A stretch of DNA of 37,096 bases, taken from NCBI RefSeq assembly GCF_001808705.1, contig NZ_KV794274.1:1-37096 (forward strand). The letters run 5' to 3'. Source of the stretch: Streptococcus sp. HMSC074B11 (GTDB taxonomy: Bacteria > Bacillota > Bacilli > Lactobacillales > Streptococcaceae). Shown piece by piece: positions 19,468-29,008 of the stretch. Below the pieces are notes generated by a model. The model was not told the DNA's origin. It searched no databases and saw only the letters and a list, made by a program, of their open reading frames with translations. How positions within the stretch are numbered: position 1 is the first letter of the stretch; every line of letters starts with the position of its first letter. A program made the translations under genes and the position numbers.

Positions 19468-20677
19468 CTAAATCTCCTCTGATTAATTTAGTAGACTTAT
19501 AAGCAACATTACCTAACCCAAGAAAGAAAAACACAATATAGGTAGACCTCGTAAACGTACTATTCCACACAACAATGCTCACCATCACTACAAAAGCTAT
19601 TATGGATACAATTAATCTTTCACATTGCATCTCTTTATCTCTAGTAAAAGTTCCTCTTATAAATAATGATAACAAGAATAAATAAAGAAGGACTACAGAA
19701 ATAAAACCACCATCTGCAAGCATTTTACCCAGTTCATAGATATAATTAACAGAGTATGACCCCAAACCTTTTCCAAATATGGCACTAACATAATCATGAT
19801 AGAACAAGTTATCCCATAAGAAGGAAATAGTATTGGTTCGTCCTGCAAATTCCGTTCTGTTTTCATAGGATAATGCCTTTGTAACATTAAAAAAGGTATA
19901 CAAATTATCAGGTAAAACCATTTCAATAATTTTGTAGGCAACCAAAAAAAGAAGAGATATTCCTGCAGTTGCACTAATTATACGTAACTTTTTAACTTTT
20001 TTTGACTTTTGAAATATGAAAATTAGGAAAATAGAGAATATGAGAATAACGAAAAAAATCTTTATTTCTGCCAATGCACATATTATACAGGAAATAGCAA
20101 TCAAAAATAGCGACTTCATAGCGTCCCATTTGCCATATAAATAATACACAATAGACAAAACACATAGAGCTAAACAATAGAATCCTTGAATTCCGTTTGC
20201 ATAATTAGTAAAACCAAAAATACCATTGGTAAAATCTGGATGTAAATGTAATCCTAAATGCTGGTATAAAACTAACAATAAATTAAATATCTGTAAAACG
20301 TAAGCAGTATCAATTAAAGATGAAAAAGTTCTGTCATCTAAATAACTGTTCGTCATGTAATAAACTAGAAATGCTCCTAGTATATATCTGATTCTTGCAA
20401 CGAATTCATATACATTGAGATTTCCCCAACTAAAACTAATTAATAAAAATAGTATTAAGAAAATAAAAAAGACTATGCTGACATGAGGATTTTTTATTTT
20501 AATCTTGCCCAAAGAATAGGAATCAAATACAACAAATAAAGCCGATACTAGTAGCAATACATCTGGTATCGTAAGCAATAGCGATGAAGAAAAATAGGAA
20601 TATACTAACTCACTACATAACGAATATATGAATAGCAACTTGATACAAATATTTATAAACTTATTCGTCCTTAACAT
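19457..20677 (-). CDS. wzy: Capsular polysaccharide polymerase Wzy
   Basis: 406 aa with about 10-12 hydrophobic helices and little recognisable sequence motif, as usual for Wzy. It has the typical larger extracytoplasmic loop (about residues 250-310, including RTNTISFLWDNLFYHDYVSA and GKGLGSYSVNYIYELG). It joins flipped repeat units into polymer outside the membrane. The start overlaps wchK by 17 bases; the gene is very AT-rich. Call rests on topology, size and locus position. Confidence 0.85.
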   Translation of the reverse strand: MLRTNKFINICIKLLFIYSLCSELVYSYFSSSLLLTIPDVLLLVSALFVVFDSYSLGKIKIKNPHVSIVFFIFLILFLLISFSWGNLNVYEFVARIRYILGAFLVYYMTNSYLDDRTFSSLIDTAYVLQIFNLLLVLYQHLGLHLHPDFTNGIFGFTNYANGIQGFYCLALCVLSIVYYLYGKWDAMKSLFLIAISCIICALAEIKIFFVILIFSIFLIFIFQKSKKVKKLRIISATAGISLLFLVAYKIIEMVLPDNLYTFFNVTKALSYENRTEFAGRTNTISFLWDNLFYHDYVSAIFGKGLGSYSVNYIYELGKMLADGGFISVVLLYLFLLSLFIRGTFTRDKEMQCERLIVSIIAFVVMVSIVVWNSTFTRSTYIVFFFLGLGNVAYKSTKLIRGDLDEN

Positions 20678-21167
20678 TACTTGTCCCCATTAAATCGTCA
20701 ATCATATCTATAAAGTTCTCCATAAATAGGTTATTATTAGTTTTCAAAGATTTACCTTGTTGTTCATTTATTTTAGAAATACCTGACATAAGATTGCTTA
20801 TATTTGTAATGACTGTTAAATTATAGATATTTAATACTTTCTCAACAAATTCCATCTGATGGTCATTCACATGCTCTCCAAATTTTTTTTGTCTTGGAAC
20901 AACTATAGGAACTTTACCTTTAGCAATAACCCCCATAAACGTTGCTGGTCCCCCATGAGTAATAATAATATCCGATTCCTCAATCATTTGATTCATTTTT
21001 TCATAAGAAATTATCTTTTCCCACTCACAGTATTTCGGAATATAATTGGAATATCCTGTCTGAATAAAGACCTCATCTTGAATAAGATTTTCTTTTTTTA
21101 GACGATCAACTTCTTTGATCAAGCGATCAAATTGTTGTTCGTGTGTACCTACAGTCACAAAAATCAT
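20661..21167 (-). CDS. wchK: Alg13-like galactosyltransferase catalytic subunit (WchK)
   Basis: 168 aa, GT28 C-terminal domain type: MIFVTVGTHEQQFDRLI at the N-terminus, then the nucleotide-sugar-binding THGGPATFMGVIAKGKVPIV and PRQKKFGEHVNDHQ. It works with the Alg14-like partner encoded just upstream (stop and start share a base). In pneumococcal serotype 14 the equivalent pair (Cps14F/Cps14G) adds beta-1,4-galactose to Glc-PP-undecaprenol, giving a lactosyl lipid; the same is inferred here. Confidence 0.88.
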   Translation of the reverse strand: MIFVTVGTHEQQFDRLIKEVDRLKKENLIQDEVFIQTGYSNYIPKYCEWEKIISYEKMNQMIEESDIIITHGGPATFMGVIAKGKVPIVVPRQKKFGEHVNDHQMEFVEKVLNIYNLTVITNISNLMSGISKINEQQGKSLKTNNNLFMENFIDMIDDLMGTSNVKDE

Positions 21168-21616
21168 TAGAATATTCCTCCTAGGTTAATTGCTTTTGGG
21201 TATACTTTTTTCATTTCCTCCCATTGGACAATGAACCTGTCAGTGACTGGATAAACAAGTTTCCCAGTCACTGTCGGAGCATCGATTCTATCAAACACCT
21301 CTATATAAACTGTCTTTGATCCAAAAAGCTTTCCAATGTAAAAGAAAGGAACAGCGACAGCAGCACCAGAGGAAATAATTACGTCTGGTCTCTCTTTCTT
21401 TAATATCTTATAGGCAAGAAAAGTATTTCTCACTAAATTTTTGATATTACGGTTGGTTGGATAATAACAGGGATATAAAACTTCCTCAGAGAGTAAACTC
21501 CTAGCGTCCTCCTTATCAAAAGTAACCCAAAATCTTTCTTTATCTTTCCAAAAAGGTTTCAACAAATATAAATGAGCTAAATGACCTCCACTAGATCCAA
21601 CTAGACATACTTTCAT
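21167..21616 (-). CDS. wchJ: Alg14-like partner of the galactosyltransferase (WchJ)
   Basis: 149 aa with the Alg14 N-terminal motif MKVCLVGSSGGHLAHLY (glycine-rich GSSGGH) and RPDVIISSGAAVAVPFFYI. Alg14-type proteins anchor and activate the Alg13-like catalytic subunit. It sits 3 bases after wchA and overlaps wchK by one base, the standard arrangement in loci that start with Gal-Glc. Confidence 0.88.
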   Translation of the reverse strand: MKVCLVGSSGGHLAHLYLLKPFWKDKERFWVTFDKEDARSLLSEEVLYPCYYPTNRNIKNLVRNTFLAYKILKKERPDVIISSGAAVAVPFFYIGKLFGSKTVYIEVFDRIDAPTVTGKLVYPVTDRFIVQWEEMKKVYPKAINLGGIF

Positions 21617-21619
21617 TCC

Positions 21620-22990
21620 TTACTTCGCTCCATCTCTCATCAACACAACTTTTACAGTTTTTAGCAATATTTCAAAATCTTTCCAGATGGTCCAATCATC
21701 GATATAAGCCACATCCAACTTAACAACCTCATCGAAGTTTGTAATTTCACTTCGACCACTAATTTGCCACAAACCTGTAATACCAGGTTTGAAGCTGAGA
21801 CGACGTTTTTGCTCAGGTGTGTACTTTTCGTACTCATCTACAGTTGGTGGACGTGTGCCAACTAAACTCATATCTCCGATCAGAACATTCCAAAATTGTG
21901 GCAATTCATCCAAGCTAGTTTTTCGGATAAATTGTCCGATCTTAGTCACTCGAGGATCGTTATCGATCTTAAACATACCACCTTGCATGGTATTTTGATC
22001 CATCAACTGTTCCTTGATTGCTTCAGCATCGACTCGCATCGAGCGGAATTTATAAAAGGTAAAGTGACGACCATTTTTTCCGACACGAGTTTGTGAAAAA
22101 ATTGCAGGTCCGCCATCTTTACGAATCAATGGAACTAAAAATAGACTAGCAATGCCACAAAGGATCAACCCAACAATAGCTCCACAAATATCAAGGATGC
22201 GTTTGGCAATCACATGACTAGGCTTGTAAAAATTTGTAGAAAATGTCACTACGTTCAAACCTGCCATTTCGTGAATCTGTTTATTTCGACCTAAGTTTTT
22301 ATCGAAAGCATTAAGATTGACTGTGACAGCAATTCCCATGGTTTCAAACTGAGAAATAATAGCTCCAATATCATAGTCCTCACTTGGAAGATTGACAAAA
22401 ACTTCATCCACTACTTCGTGCGTTGTATAGGTTAGTAATTTTTCCCTTGGTACAACAAGGACCTTGTCATGGGTGAATTCTGGCTTATCCAAGACAGATA
22501 CAGCGACCAATCTTCCTTGGACATCGTTAGCAGTTAATAATCGGTCCAATACTTTTTCAGTACGTGATGTTGCTGTGATCAACAAAATATTACGACTACC
22601 CTTCAAATTATGATTGAAGGTTTTCCAATAACGCTTCACAAAGAAACTAAGTAGATAATTCAAAACACCATACAAGGAAAGTAGATAAATCATTCCCCTT
22701 CTAGAAATGATAAATTTCTCTTTTAAGAAGAAACTTGAAAAGCTAATCAACAAGGCATAAAAGAGGATGTATTTGACCGTTTCTACCAACTCAACATACT
22801 GACCTCGTTTGAAAAAATCCTTACCATAGTCACTTATGTAGAAGGCTGCAAAGTGAAGAAAAAAAAGGACAAATACTGTATCTAAAACAATATCAGTTTC
22901 TGAAATTGCAATCAGTATATAAGCTAAAAAACTAACAAGTATACTCTGTAAGAATGCCAGAGTTACATTGTAGAAACCCCTTCCTTCCAT
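21620..22990 (-). CDS. wchA: Undecaprenyl-phosphate glucose-1-phosphate transferase (CpsE/WchA)
   Basis: Initiating enzyme of the repeat unit, polyisoprenyl-phosphate hexose-1-P transferase family. 456 aa: four N-terminal membrane helices (to about residue 120), a central CoA-binding-like domain, a further membrane segment (KRILDICGAIVGLILCG), and the C-terminal catalytic domain with KFRSMRVDAE, TSLDELPQFWNVLIGDMSLV and GTRPP. It is the boundary between the conserved regulatory genes and the serotype-specific part. Confidence 0.95.
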   Translation of the reverse strand: MEGRGFYNVTLAFLQSILVSFLAYILIAISETDIVLDTVFVLFFLHFAAFYISDYGKDFFKRGQYVELVETVKYILFYALLISFSSFFLKEKFIISRRGMIYLLSLYGVLNYLLSFFVKRYWKTFNHNLKGSRNILLITATSRTEKVLDRLLTANDVQGRLVAVSVLDKPEFTHDKVLVVPREKLLTYTTHEVVDEVFVNLPSEDYDIGAIISQFETMGIAVTVNLNAFDKNLGRNKQIHEMAGLNVVTFSTNFYKPSHVIAKRILDICGAIVGLILCGIASLFLVPLIRKDGGPAIFSQTRVGKNGRHFTFYKFRSMRVDAEAIKEQLMDQNTMQGGMFKIDNDPRVTKIGQFIRKTSLDELPQFWNVLIGDMSLVGTRPPTVDEYEKYTPEQKRRLSFKPGITGLWQISGRSEITNFDEVVKLDVAYIDDWTIWKDFEILLKTVKVVLMRDGAK

Positions 22991-23011
22991 ACTGGACTCC
23001 CTAACTTCATT

Positions 23012-23695
23012 TTATTTTTTTCCGTAATTACCATAGCCACCGTAAGAACCATATCTTTCACGTTGAATATCAAATTTATTCAAAACAACACCTAAAAATG
23101 ATGTTCCAGTGTGTTCTAACTGACTTTTAGCTTTTTGCACTTCTCTCCGTTTTGCCACACCAGCTTCCGTGACTAAAATGGATGCATCACATTTTTGTGC
23201 AATAATGGCTGCATCGATTACGACTCCTATCGGTGCCGTATCAACGATAATATAGTCAAAATATTTACGTAAAGTTTCAATCATTCTTTCAAAATTGGCA
23301 CTTTGCAAAAGAGCCGTTGGATTCGGTGAAACTGCTCCGGATTGGACCACAAATAAATTTTCAACATTTGTCTCACAAAGGCCATGCGATAAATCCTGGG
23401 TGCCAGCCAGATAATCTGTCAGACCAGTGATTTTTTCTCTTGACTGGAACACACCAGACATGACTGAGTTTCGAATATCGGCATCAATCAATAGCGTCTT
23501 GTAGCCTGCACGCGCAAAAGCCCATGCAATATTGGTAGAAGTTGTCGATTTACCTTCACTAGGATCGACTGACGTGACTGCAATAACCTTTAAGTTATTT
23601 CCACTCAGCTGTATATTTGTACGTAAAGCATTGTAGTACTCTTCTGCTTTTTTTACAGAGTTTAGTTTTTGTTGTGATAATTCTAACTTTGCCAT
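23012..23695 (-). CDS. wze: Capsule BY-kinase CpsD (Wze)
   Basis: Tyrosine autokinase of the BY-kinase family, 227 aa. Walker A is DPSEGKSTTS with Lys49; Walker A' is LLIDADIRNS; Walker B is FDYIIVDTAPIG. The C-terminus carries a tyrosine cluster Tyr215, 218, 221, 224 in a Gly-rich context, the autophosphorylation sites. It needs the membrane adaptor CpsC encoded just upstream and is dephosphorylated by CpsB; together they control chain length and attachment. Confidence 0.96.
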   Translation of the reverse strand: MAKLELSQQKLNSVKKAEEYYNALRTNIQLSGNNLKVIAVTSVDPSEGKSTTSTNIAWAFARAGYKTLLIDADIRNSVMSGVFQSREKITGLTDYLAGTQDLSHGLCETNVENLFVVQSGAVSPNPTALLQSANFERMIETLRKYFDYIIVDTAPIGVVIDAAIIAQKCDASILVTEAGVAKRREVQKAKSQLEHTGTSFLGVVLNKFDIQRERYGSYGGYGNYGKK

Positions 23696-23705
23696 AAGTT
23701 CTCCC

Positions 23706-24398
23706 TTACTTTAATTTATCCATATCTGGAATGACTCCAAGGAGTGAAATTTTCATAACATCTTCAATATCTTCTGGACGTTTAACACGATCATCTAGCA
23801 GTTCAACCAATAGAACCACGACAATCACCAAGCCTGCACCAGCACCGATTCCCATTAAGGTATTGCGACGGATATTTGGTGATGATGGTCCAGTAGCTGG
23901 ACGGGCCTCCTCCAGAGTCGTTACGTCCGAAACTCGAGTGACTGCGATGATTTTTTGCGCTGCAACTTCTCGCAGTGCATTTGCAATACGACTTGCTTCA
24001 TCTGGTTTATGGTCGCTAACCGAAATAGATACGATACGTGTATCTGCAGGGACCGTTACTTGAACCTTTTTAGTCAATGCTTTTGCATTAACGTTCAAGC
24101 CAAGATCAGCAACTACTTTCTCTAGGACATCTTGGGATAGAATGATTTCACGATAGTCCTTGACCAAGTAGGCCCCTGCTTGTAAGTCCTGATTTGTCAG
24201 TCCTGCTTTATCGTTTTGATTTCGATTAACCACATAGATTCGCGTTGTACTTCTATACTCAGGTTTGACCACAAAACTACTATACGCAAAGGAAGCAGCT
24301 CCTGCTACTATGGCTACAAGAAGGATTAGCAGTTTCTTTTTCCATAGCGCCTTTAATAACTGAATAACGTTGATTTCAATAGTATCTTGTTCTTTCAT
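23706..24398 (-). CDS. wzd: Capsule chain-length regulator / kinase activator CpsC (Wzd)
   Basis: Wzz-domain membrane protein, 230 aa, with two transmembrane helices (about residues 20-40 and 180-202) around an extracytoplasmic domain ([31 protein letters not shown]). The short cytoplasmic tail ([12 protein letters not shown]) docks CpsD. Located between wzh and wze as in pneumococcus. Confidence 0.95.
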   Translation of the reverse strand: MKEQDTIEINVIQLLKALWKKKLLILLVAIVAGAASFAYSSFVVKPEYRSTTRIYVVNRNQNDKAGLTNQDLQAGAYLVKDYREIILSQDVLEKVVADLGLNVNAKALTKKVQVTVPADTRIVSISVSDHKPDEASRIANALREVAAQKIIAVTRVSDVTTLEEARPATGPSSPNIRRNTLMGIGAGAGLVIVVVLLVELLDDRVKRPEDIEDVMKISLLGVIPDMDKLK

Positions 24399-24406
24399 TT
24401 TAACTC

Positions 24407-25138
24407 CTATATTATTTGATCTTTAATGACTTTTTCGGGGGTTTCCACAAAGAGTTCCCGAGCCTTATCTTGGCCATACCTTTTACTCACTATCTCATAA
24501 GCCTCTCGCATATAAGGTGGACGACTCTCTAGATTATGCATATCACTAGCAACTATATGAACCAAGTCCCTCTCCAAAAAATAGCGAGCACGCTTTTTCA
24601 TGAATTTATAGGTGTCGCCAAACAGTTTTGGTTTGAGGATACTCGAACTATTGACCTGTGTATAGCATCCCATATTGATAAGGTCTCTAACCCTTTTTTC
24701 ATTATTTTCCAAAGCATCGTAACGCTCTATATGGGCAATGACAGGGGTTATCCCCAACATCAAAACATTGGTCAATGCGCTATGGATTTCACGATAAGGG
24801 GTATTCATGCTGAATTCTATCAAGGCATAACGGGTGCCATTTAGTTGAGGAATCTGTTGATTCTCTAATTTGTTTAAAGCATCACTGCTGTAATAGATTT
24901 CCGCTCCATACAAAATCCTTAAGTCCGGGGCAATCTCCTTAGCTAACTCCTTGACAACTTTAAAATTTCTTGCAATGTCCTCCTCTGGTGTTTCAAACAT
25001 CCCCTTCCGACGATGGGAGGTCGAAACGATGGTACGGACTCCTTGGGCATAGGCTTCCTGCAGAAGTGCTATACTCTCTGCCTTATCCTTTGGGCCATCG
25101 TCTACATCAAAAACTATGTGTGAATGGATATCAATCAT
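24407..25138 (-). CDS. wzh: PHP-family protein-tyrosine phosphatase CpsB (Wzh)
   Basis: Mn-dependent phosphotyrosine phosphatase that dephosphorylates CpsD. 243 aa; PHP motif [18 protein letters not shown] with His5 and His7, further metal ligands in STSHRR, AEIYY, AHIERYD and ASDMHNLE. One base separates it from wzg, indicating coupling. Confidence 0.96.
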   Translation of the reverse strand: MIDIHSHIVFDVDDGPKDKAESIALLQEAYAQGVRTIVSTSHRRKGMFETPEEDIARNFKVVKELAKEIAPDLRILYGAEIYYSSDALNKLENQQIPQLNGTRYALIEFSMNTPYREIHSALTNVLMLGITPVIAHIERYDALENNEKRVRDLINMGCYTQVNSSSILKPKLFGDTYKFMKKRARYFLERDLVHIVASDMHNLESRPPYMREAYEIVSKRYGQDKARELFVETPEKVIKDQII

Positions 25139-25139
25139 C

Positions 25140-26585
25140 TTATTTCCCTTCCATGATATCTTTGATTTCTGTTTTGAGTGTCTCCAAGCTATTTGGATCG
25201 ACCTCTAGCATATAAAGGTTGCTGTCAGGCATGGCATAGGAAGGAAGATCCATACGACCAGTTCCCTTTAGATCTCGAGTGATGACAGTATATTTTCCTC
25301 CACTTGCTAGTTGGGCATTCACTAAACTCACCATTGTTTCAGGAGGCATATTTGTTTGTACAGAATCTTGCAACCCTTGCATAATACCATCAAAATTCTT
25401 CAAGGCTTCTGCTGAAGTTAATTTTTGAATAATGGCAGCAATGACTTTTTGCTGATTACGCCCACGATCTCCATCGCCATTGGTTAAGGAATAACGTTCA
25501 CGAACAAAGCCTAGAGCCTGCTCAGAGTTTAGATGAACATTCCCAACAGGGAAGTGATAGTTCCCATGAAGTGATGTGAAGTCTTGATCATTATAAACAT
25601 CGACACCACCTAAGAGGTCAATCAATTTCAAGAAGGAAGTGAAGTTGAGTCGTGCATAGTAATTTAGATCAATTCCATAGAGATTTTCTAAGGTATGAAT
25701 GGAAGCATCCACGCCATAAATACCTGCATGGGTCAATTTATCATTTTGGTTATTGCCGCCATCAGCTATGGGCACATAAGCATCCCTAGGCGTTGTTGTC
25801 AGGAGAATTTTCTTGGTCTCTTGATTGACCGTCATAATGATATTGACATCCGAACGAGAAACGGAGCTAATCGGTCCGTATGTGTCAATCCCACTGATGT
25901 AGATATTAAAAGCCTTGTTTTGAGAAACTTTAGGCGCTTCAACGCTCTTGGTTAGTTCTTTGGTATAAATCTTCTTGATCTTTTTGGCATGGTCTGGATA
26001 CTCTTGTTCGATCAGATTTTCAAAGACACTGTTCAAAACAATTGCCTTGGTCTCTCCAGCTAAGAGACTCTTATAAGCTGCAAGATAGGAAGAACTGTCT
26101 TCAACCGTTAAGTCTTTACTCTGACTTGCCTTAATATCATCGAGCAATTTTTTGATATTCTCTGCATCTGTTTTGGTTGGGGCTGTCACACTGGATAATT
26201 CTGAGACATTTCCAATCTCGCTATCCGCCAAAACTGCAACACTGATGGAGTAACTAGAATAGTTAGATGTTGCATTGAGTTGATTTGCTAGGCTAACGAA
26301 TTGATGAACTCCAATCAAAGAAACTGCGTTCACAATGACCAGAACCACGAGTAAAATCATGGTGAATACCTTGGCTTTTCTCTTTAAAATCAAAAACAAG
26401 GCTATTAGCGCAATCAAGATCATAGTGATCGCTATAAGGACATTGGCATAGCTAATCGCTAAAATATGATATCTGAATATTAAAAACAGCAAAAAACAAG
26501 CAAGCACTATATATACAAACAACAAAATGATATTGATGTTTTGTTGAATCTTGCTCGTTTTGCTTCCTTTTGAATGTCTACTCAA
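25140..26585 (-). CDS. wzg: LytR-CpsA-Psr (LCP) family protein CpsA (Wzg)
   Basis: First gene of the capsule operon, 481 aa; three N-terminal hydrophobic helices (about residues 18-105), an accessory domain, and the LCP domain ([62 protein letters not shown]) with the arginines and aspartates that bind the polyprenyl-PP headgroup. LCP proteins ligate polymer to peptidoglycan. The start is TTG at 26585 with GAGG upstream, as commonly found for this gene. Confidence 0.95.
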   Translation of the reverse strand: MSRHSKGSKTSKIQQNINIILLFVYIVLACFLLFLIFRYHILAISYANVLIAITMILIALIALFLILKRKAKVFTMILLVVLVIVNAVSLIGVHQFVSLANQLNATSNYSSYSISVAVLADSEIGNVSELSSVTAPTKTDAENIKKLLDDIKASQSKDLTVEDSSSYLAAYKSLLAGETKAIVLNSVFENLIEQEYPDHAKKIKKIYTKELTKSVEAPKVSQNKAFNIYISGIDTYGPISSVSRSDVNIIMTVNQETKKILLTTTPRDAYVPIADGGNNQNDKLTHAGIYGVDASIHTLENLYGIDLNYYARLNFTSFLKLIDLLGGVDVYNDQDFTSLHGNYHFPVGNVHLNSEQALGFVRERYSLTNGDGDRGRNQQKVIAAIIQKLTSAEALKNFDGIMQGLQDSVQTNMPPETMVSLVNAQLASGGKYTVITRDLKGTGRMDLPSYAMPDSNLYMLEVDPNSLETLKTEIKDIMEGK

Positions 26586-26616
26586 CTTACACCTCTACAA
26601 AGTATTTTTTATTTTA

Positions 26617-26645
26617 ATTATATCACAAAGTGGTACTGGATACCA
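26617..26645 (-). promoter_or_regulatory. Capsule operon promoter with an overlapping inverted repeat
   Basis: Extended -10 TGATATAAT (TATAAT at 26617-26622, minus strand) about 30 bases before the wzg start. No good -35 is present; at that place lies a TGGTA-N5-TACCA inverted repeat (26631-26645) that could be a regulator site. Confidence 0.55.
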
Positions 26646-26743
26646 TCAACATACACTTGGTAATCGTTTTTATTTACCTTAAAAACAAGAATAGTAAATC
26701 CCAATGATAAAATGGCTAAAACTTTACTTAAAAGAGGTTTCTA

Positions 26744-26775
26744 TGTTAAAAAGGCCGGGCAAAAATCCCGACCTT
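26744..26775 (-). terminator. Terminator after the second AliB-like gene
   Basis: Minus-strand stem AAGGTCGGG / CCCGGCCTT (one mismatch) with an AATTTTTG-type loop region, followed by a short T run before AACAT. It separates the lipoprotein gene from the capsule promoter. Confidence 0.65.
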
Positions 26776-26876
26776 TATGGCAATTGCTAATGAAGTTTTG
26801 TCGTGGTAGCTGATAATTTTTTGTTCGTCATTTAGTCTACGACACCGACATTTGCCTACAGATTTCTGCCCCGTTT
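26752..26876 (-). repeat. Hairpin-rich intergenic repeat, copy 2
   Basis: Read on the minus strand it follows copy 1 (3784-3951): GGGGCAGAAATC start, GTAGACTAAATGACGAAC, AAAAAATTATCAGCTACC, and closing GGTCGGGATTTTTGCCCGGCC. It is shorter and more diverged than copy 1. Together with the capsule promoter it fills the wzg / lipoprotein interval; no gene is seen there. Confidence 0.55.
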
Positions 26877-26889
26877 CCTATTCTTAAAA

Positions 26890-28848
26890 TTATTTCACGT
26901 GACTTTCGAATTCTTTTTGACTCTTTTCGACAGAATTTTTACGTTCTTGTTCCCATTTAGCCTTCGCTTCGTCAAATTGAGTAGTTGTTACTACCTCTGT
27001 TTGCAATCTCATGTACTTGTAGTTGCTTCCAGTACCTTTGATTCCGACAAGTGAGTAAGCTCGTGTAAATGGTGTAACACGTGTCACTGAAGCCCCACCA
27101 CCGTTTGAATTTACAGGGAGCAATAGCGAACTATCAATCAACCAGGCTTGTGCATCTGCATAGTTTTCATAGCGTTTGGCTACGTCTGTATTTTCTGCAT
27201 CTGCCGCTTTCAATTTTTGAGTATACTGGTCCAATCCAATACTTGTAATCTTATCCGTATCCTTGCTTGGATCAAGTCCTAAAATCTTGAGATAGAATCC
27301 ATCCTCAGCGTTGAAAGGATTAAGATAAGTTGATGGATCTTGGTAGTCTGCAGACCAACCATCCAAGTTCAAATCATAGTCATGATCAGCTGTGGTTGGT
27401 GCTTGGAATGTCGCATTGGCATAGTCTTCTGTTGAAATTTGAACGACATCAATCACTACATTTTCTGCCCCAAGAGTTGATTCGACAGATTGTTTAAGCG
27501 AATGAATCTTTGGAAGCAAGGTTTTGTTAACTTGGTCTACAGGCAAGTCCAAATGAATCGGGAAACTCACGCCTTGAGCTTCTAATTCTTTCTTAGCCTC
27601 TGCAAACTGAGCTTGCGCTTTCTCTTTGTTGAAGTACCCATCTTGAGCATCTTCAAGATTCATATTTGACCACTGCGTGCCGTAGTTTACCAACTTAGAT
27701 GAAACTGTCTCACCAAAGGTCTTATCTCCAACCTGCACGAAAGTTGGTGGGACAAGCGTGTTACGAAGAGTGTTTTTAGCTGCTTCTTCTCCATTAGACT
27801 GAGCCGAATAAGCTGTACGATCAAGTGCAAAGTTGATGGCTTGACGGAAGTTTTTATTTAAAATAGCAGCTTGGGTCGCTTGTTTTTGCTCATCGCTAGT
27901 CTTAGCTGTATGATTGTATGCTTGGCGGTTAACGTTAAAATTATAGTACCAAGAAGTTGCGTCCTGCAAGCTATAGACGATGTTGTCCTTATATTTTTCC
28001 TTAGTCTTTGCAAAGTTTGAACTATTTGGGTAGACACCAGCAGATGAGTAAGCACCACTTTCAAAGTTACGAATCGTCATATCTTGGTCAGAACCATCAA
28101 CATAGGCCAATTTAACTCTTTCAATCGTTACTTTTTCTTGGTCATAGTAATGAGGATTCTTCTTGTACTCAAGTGATGATTTTGATGTAAATTCTTTTAA
28201 CAAATAAGGACCGCTATAAAGAATACTATCTGCTTTCAACTCTCCAAATTCTTTACCTTTAGAAGTCAAGAATTCTTCATTCACTGGGAACAAGATACTA
28301 TTGGTAGTCTTAGAGTTCCAGAATGGTTCTGGTCGTGTCAAGGTATATTGGACAGTATAGTCATCCAAGGCTTTGACTCCAACATTTGAAAAGTCAGTAT
28401 TTACACCTGTCACATAATCATCTAATCCCTTGATTGAGTTTTGAATCAAATCAAGCGCTTGACTCTTGTTATCAGCTGCATACTTGATACCTGTGACGAA
28501 ATCTTGTGCTTTAATTAAGGCGTATTCTTCCCCATCAGCCGTGAACCATTTAGCATCTTGACGAAGTTTATAAGTGTAAGTCAAGCCATCCTTTGAAACA
28601 CTCCAATCTTCTGCAAGAGCAGGAATGAGATTTCCATAATTGTCATTTTCAAGCAAACCATCTACCAAGTTGGTTACAACAGCGGTATTATCACCAGAGT
28701 AGTCCAAAAGGTAATTGAAGGTTGTTGGATCGGCACCAAATGTAGACGAGTAGGTTTTAGCATCTGATGCTGACTTCCCACACGCTGTCAACAAGACCGC
28801 AGCAGCAAGCGTCAACCCCGCTCCAATCAAACGTTTTTTAAGTTTCAT
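26890..28848 (-). CDS. AliB-like oligopeptide-binding lipoprotein (second copy, AliD-like position)
   Basis: Substrate-binding protein of the peptide/OppA family (SBP_bac_5), 652 aa, for an Opp/Ami-type ABC importer. Signal peptide and lipobox LLTACGK with Cys23. Family core near residue 70: NLVDGLLENDNYGNLIPALA. About 60% identical by eye to its tandem neighbour. No permease or ATPase genes are nearby, so it would use the Ami system encoded elsewhere, as Ali proteins do. Position between dexB and the capsule operon recalls aliC/aliD (aliB-like ORF1/ORF2) of non-encapsulated pneumococci. ATG at 28848 with AAGGAG upstream. Confidence 0.9.
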   Translation of the reverse strand: MKLKKRLIGAGLTLAAAVLLTACGKSASDAKTYSSTFGADPTTFNYLLDYSGDNTAVVTNLVDGLLENDNYGNLIPALAEDWSVSKDGLTYTYKLRQDAKWFTADGEEYALIKAQDFVTGIKYAADNKSQALDLIQNSIKGLDDYVTGVNTDFSNVGVKALDDYTVQYTLTRPEPFWNSKTTNSILFPVNEEFLTSKGKEFGELKADSILYSGPYLLKEFTSKSSLEYKKNPHYYDQEKVTIERVKLAYVDGSDQDMTIRNFESGAYSSAGVYPNSSNFAKTKEKYKDNIVYSLQDATSWYYNFNVNRQAYNHTAKTSDEQKQATQAAILNKNFRQAINFALDRTAYSAQSNGEEAAKNTLRNTLVPPTFVQVGDKTFGETVSSKLVNYGTQWSNMNLEDAQDGYFNKEKAQAQFAEAKKELEAQGVSFPIHLDLPVDQVNKTLLPKIHSLKQSVESTLGAENVVIDVVQISTEDYANATFQAPTTADHDYDLNLDGWSADYQDPSTYLNPFNAEDGFYLKILGLDPSKDTDKITSIGLDQYTQKLKAADAENTDVAKRYENYADAQAWLIDSSLLLPVNSNGGGASVTRVTPFTRAYSLVGIKGTGSNYKYMRLQTEVVTTTQFDEAKAKWEQERKNSVEKSQKEFESHVK

Positions 28849-28861
28849 GTTTCATTTCTCC

Positions 28862-28888
28862 TTATATGTTAGGTTTTGTAACATATAA
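28862..28888. promoter_or_regulatory. Perfect 10-bp inverted repeat in the leader of the second AliB-like gene
   Basis: TTATATGTTA-N7-TAACATATAA directly before and touching the ribosome-binding site of the 26890-28848 gene. No T run follows on either strand, so it is not a terminator; it could be a repressor operator or an RNA hairpin limiting RBS access. Confidence 0.55.
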
Positions 28889-28962
28889 CTATGTTATCAA
28901 ATTTTGACCTAAAAGTAAAGTTATATCCTTATTTGTCCATTCGTCAATAAAAGGAGAAAAGA

Positions 28963-28992
28963 AAGAAATCATGCTTTAAAACAGGATTTCTT
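28963..28992 (-). terminator. Probable weak terminator after the first AliB-like gene
   Basis: 8-bp stem AAGAAATC / GATTTCTT (minus strand), 14-base loop, followed by a pyrimidine/T-rich tract (TTCTTTTC). It lies 17 bases after the stop. Confidence 0.45.
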
Positions 28993-29008
28993 TATTCATT
29001 ACAAAAGA

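Noticed and set aside
26743-26790. Short + ORF (15 codons) with an RBS-like GAGG before the hairpin
   Set aside because: It consists of the terminator hairpin itself and has no support beyond a chance ATG.
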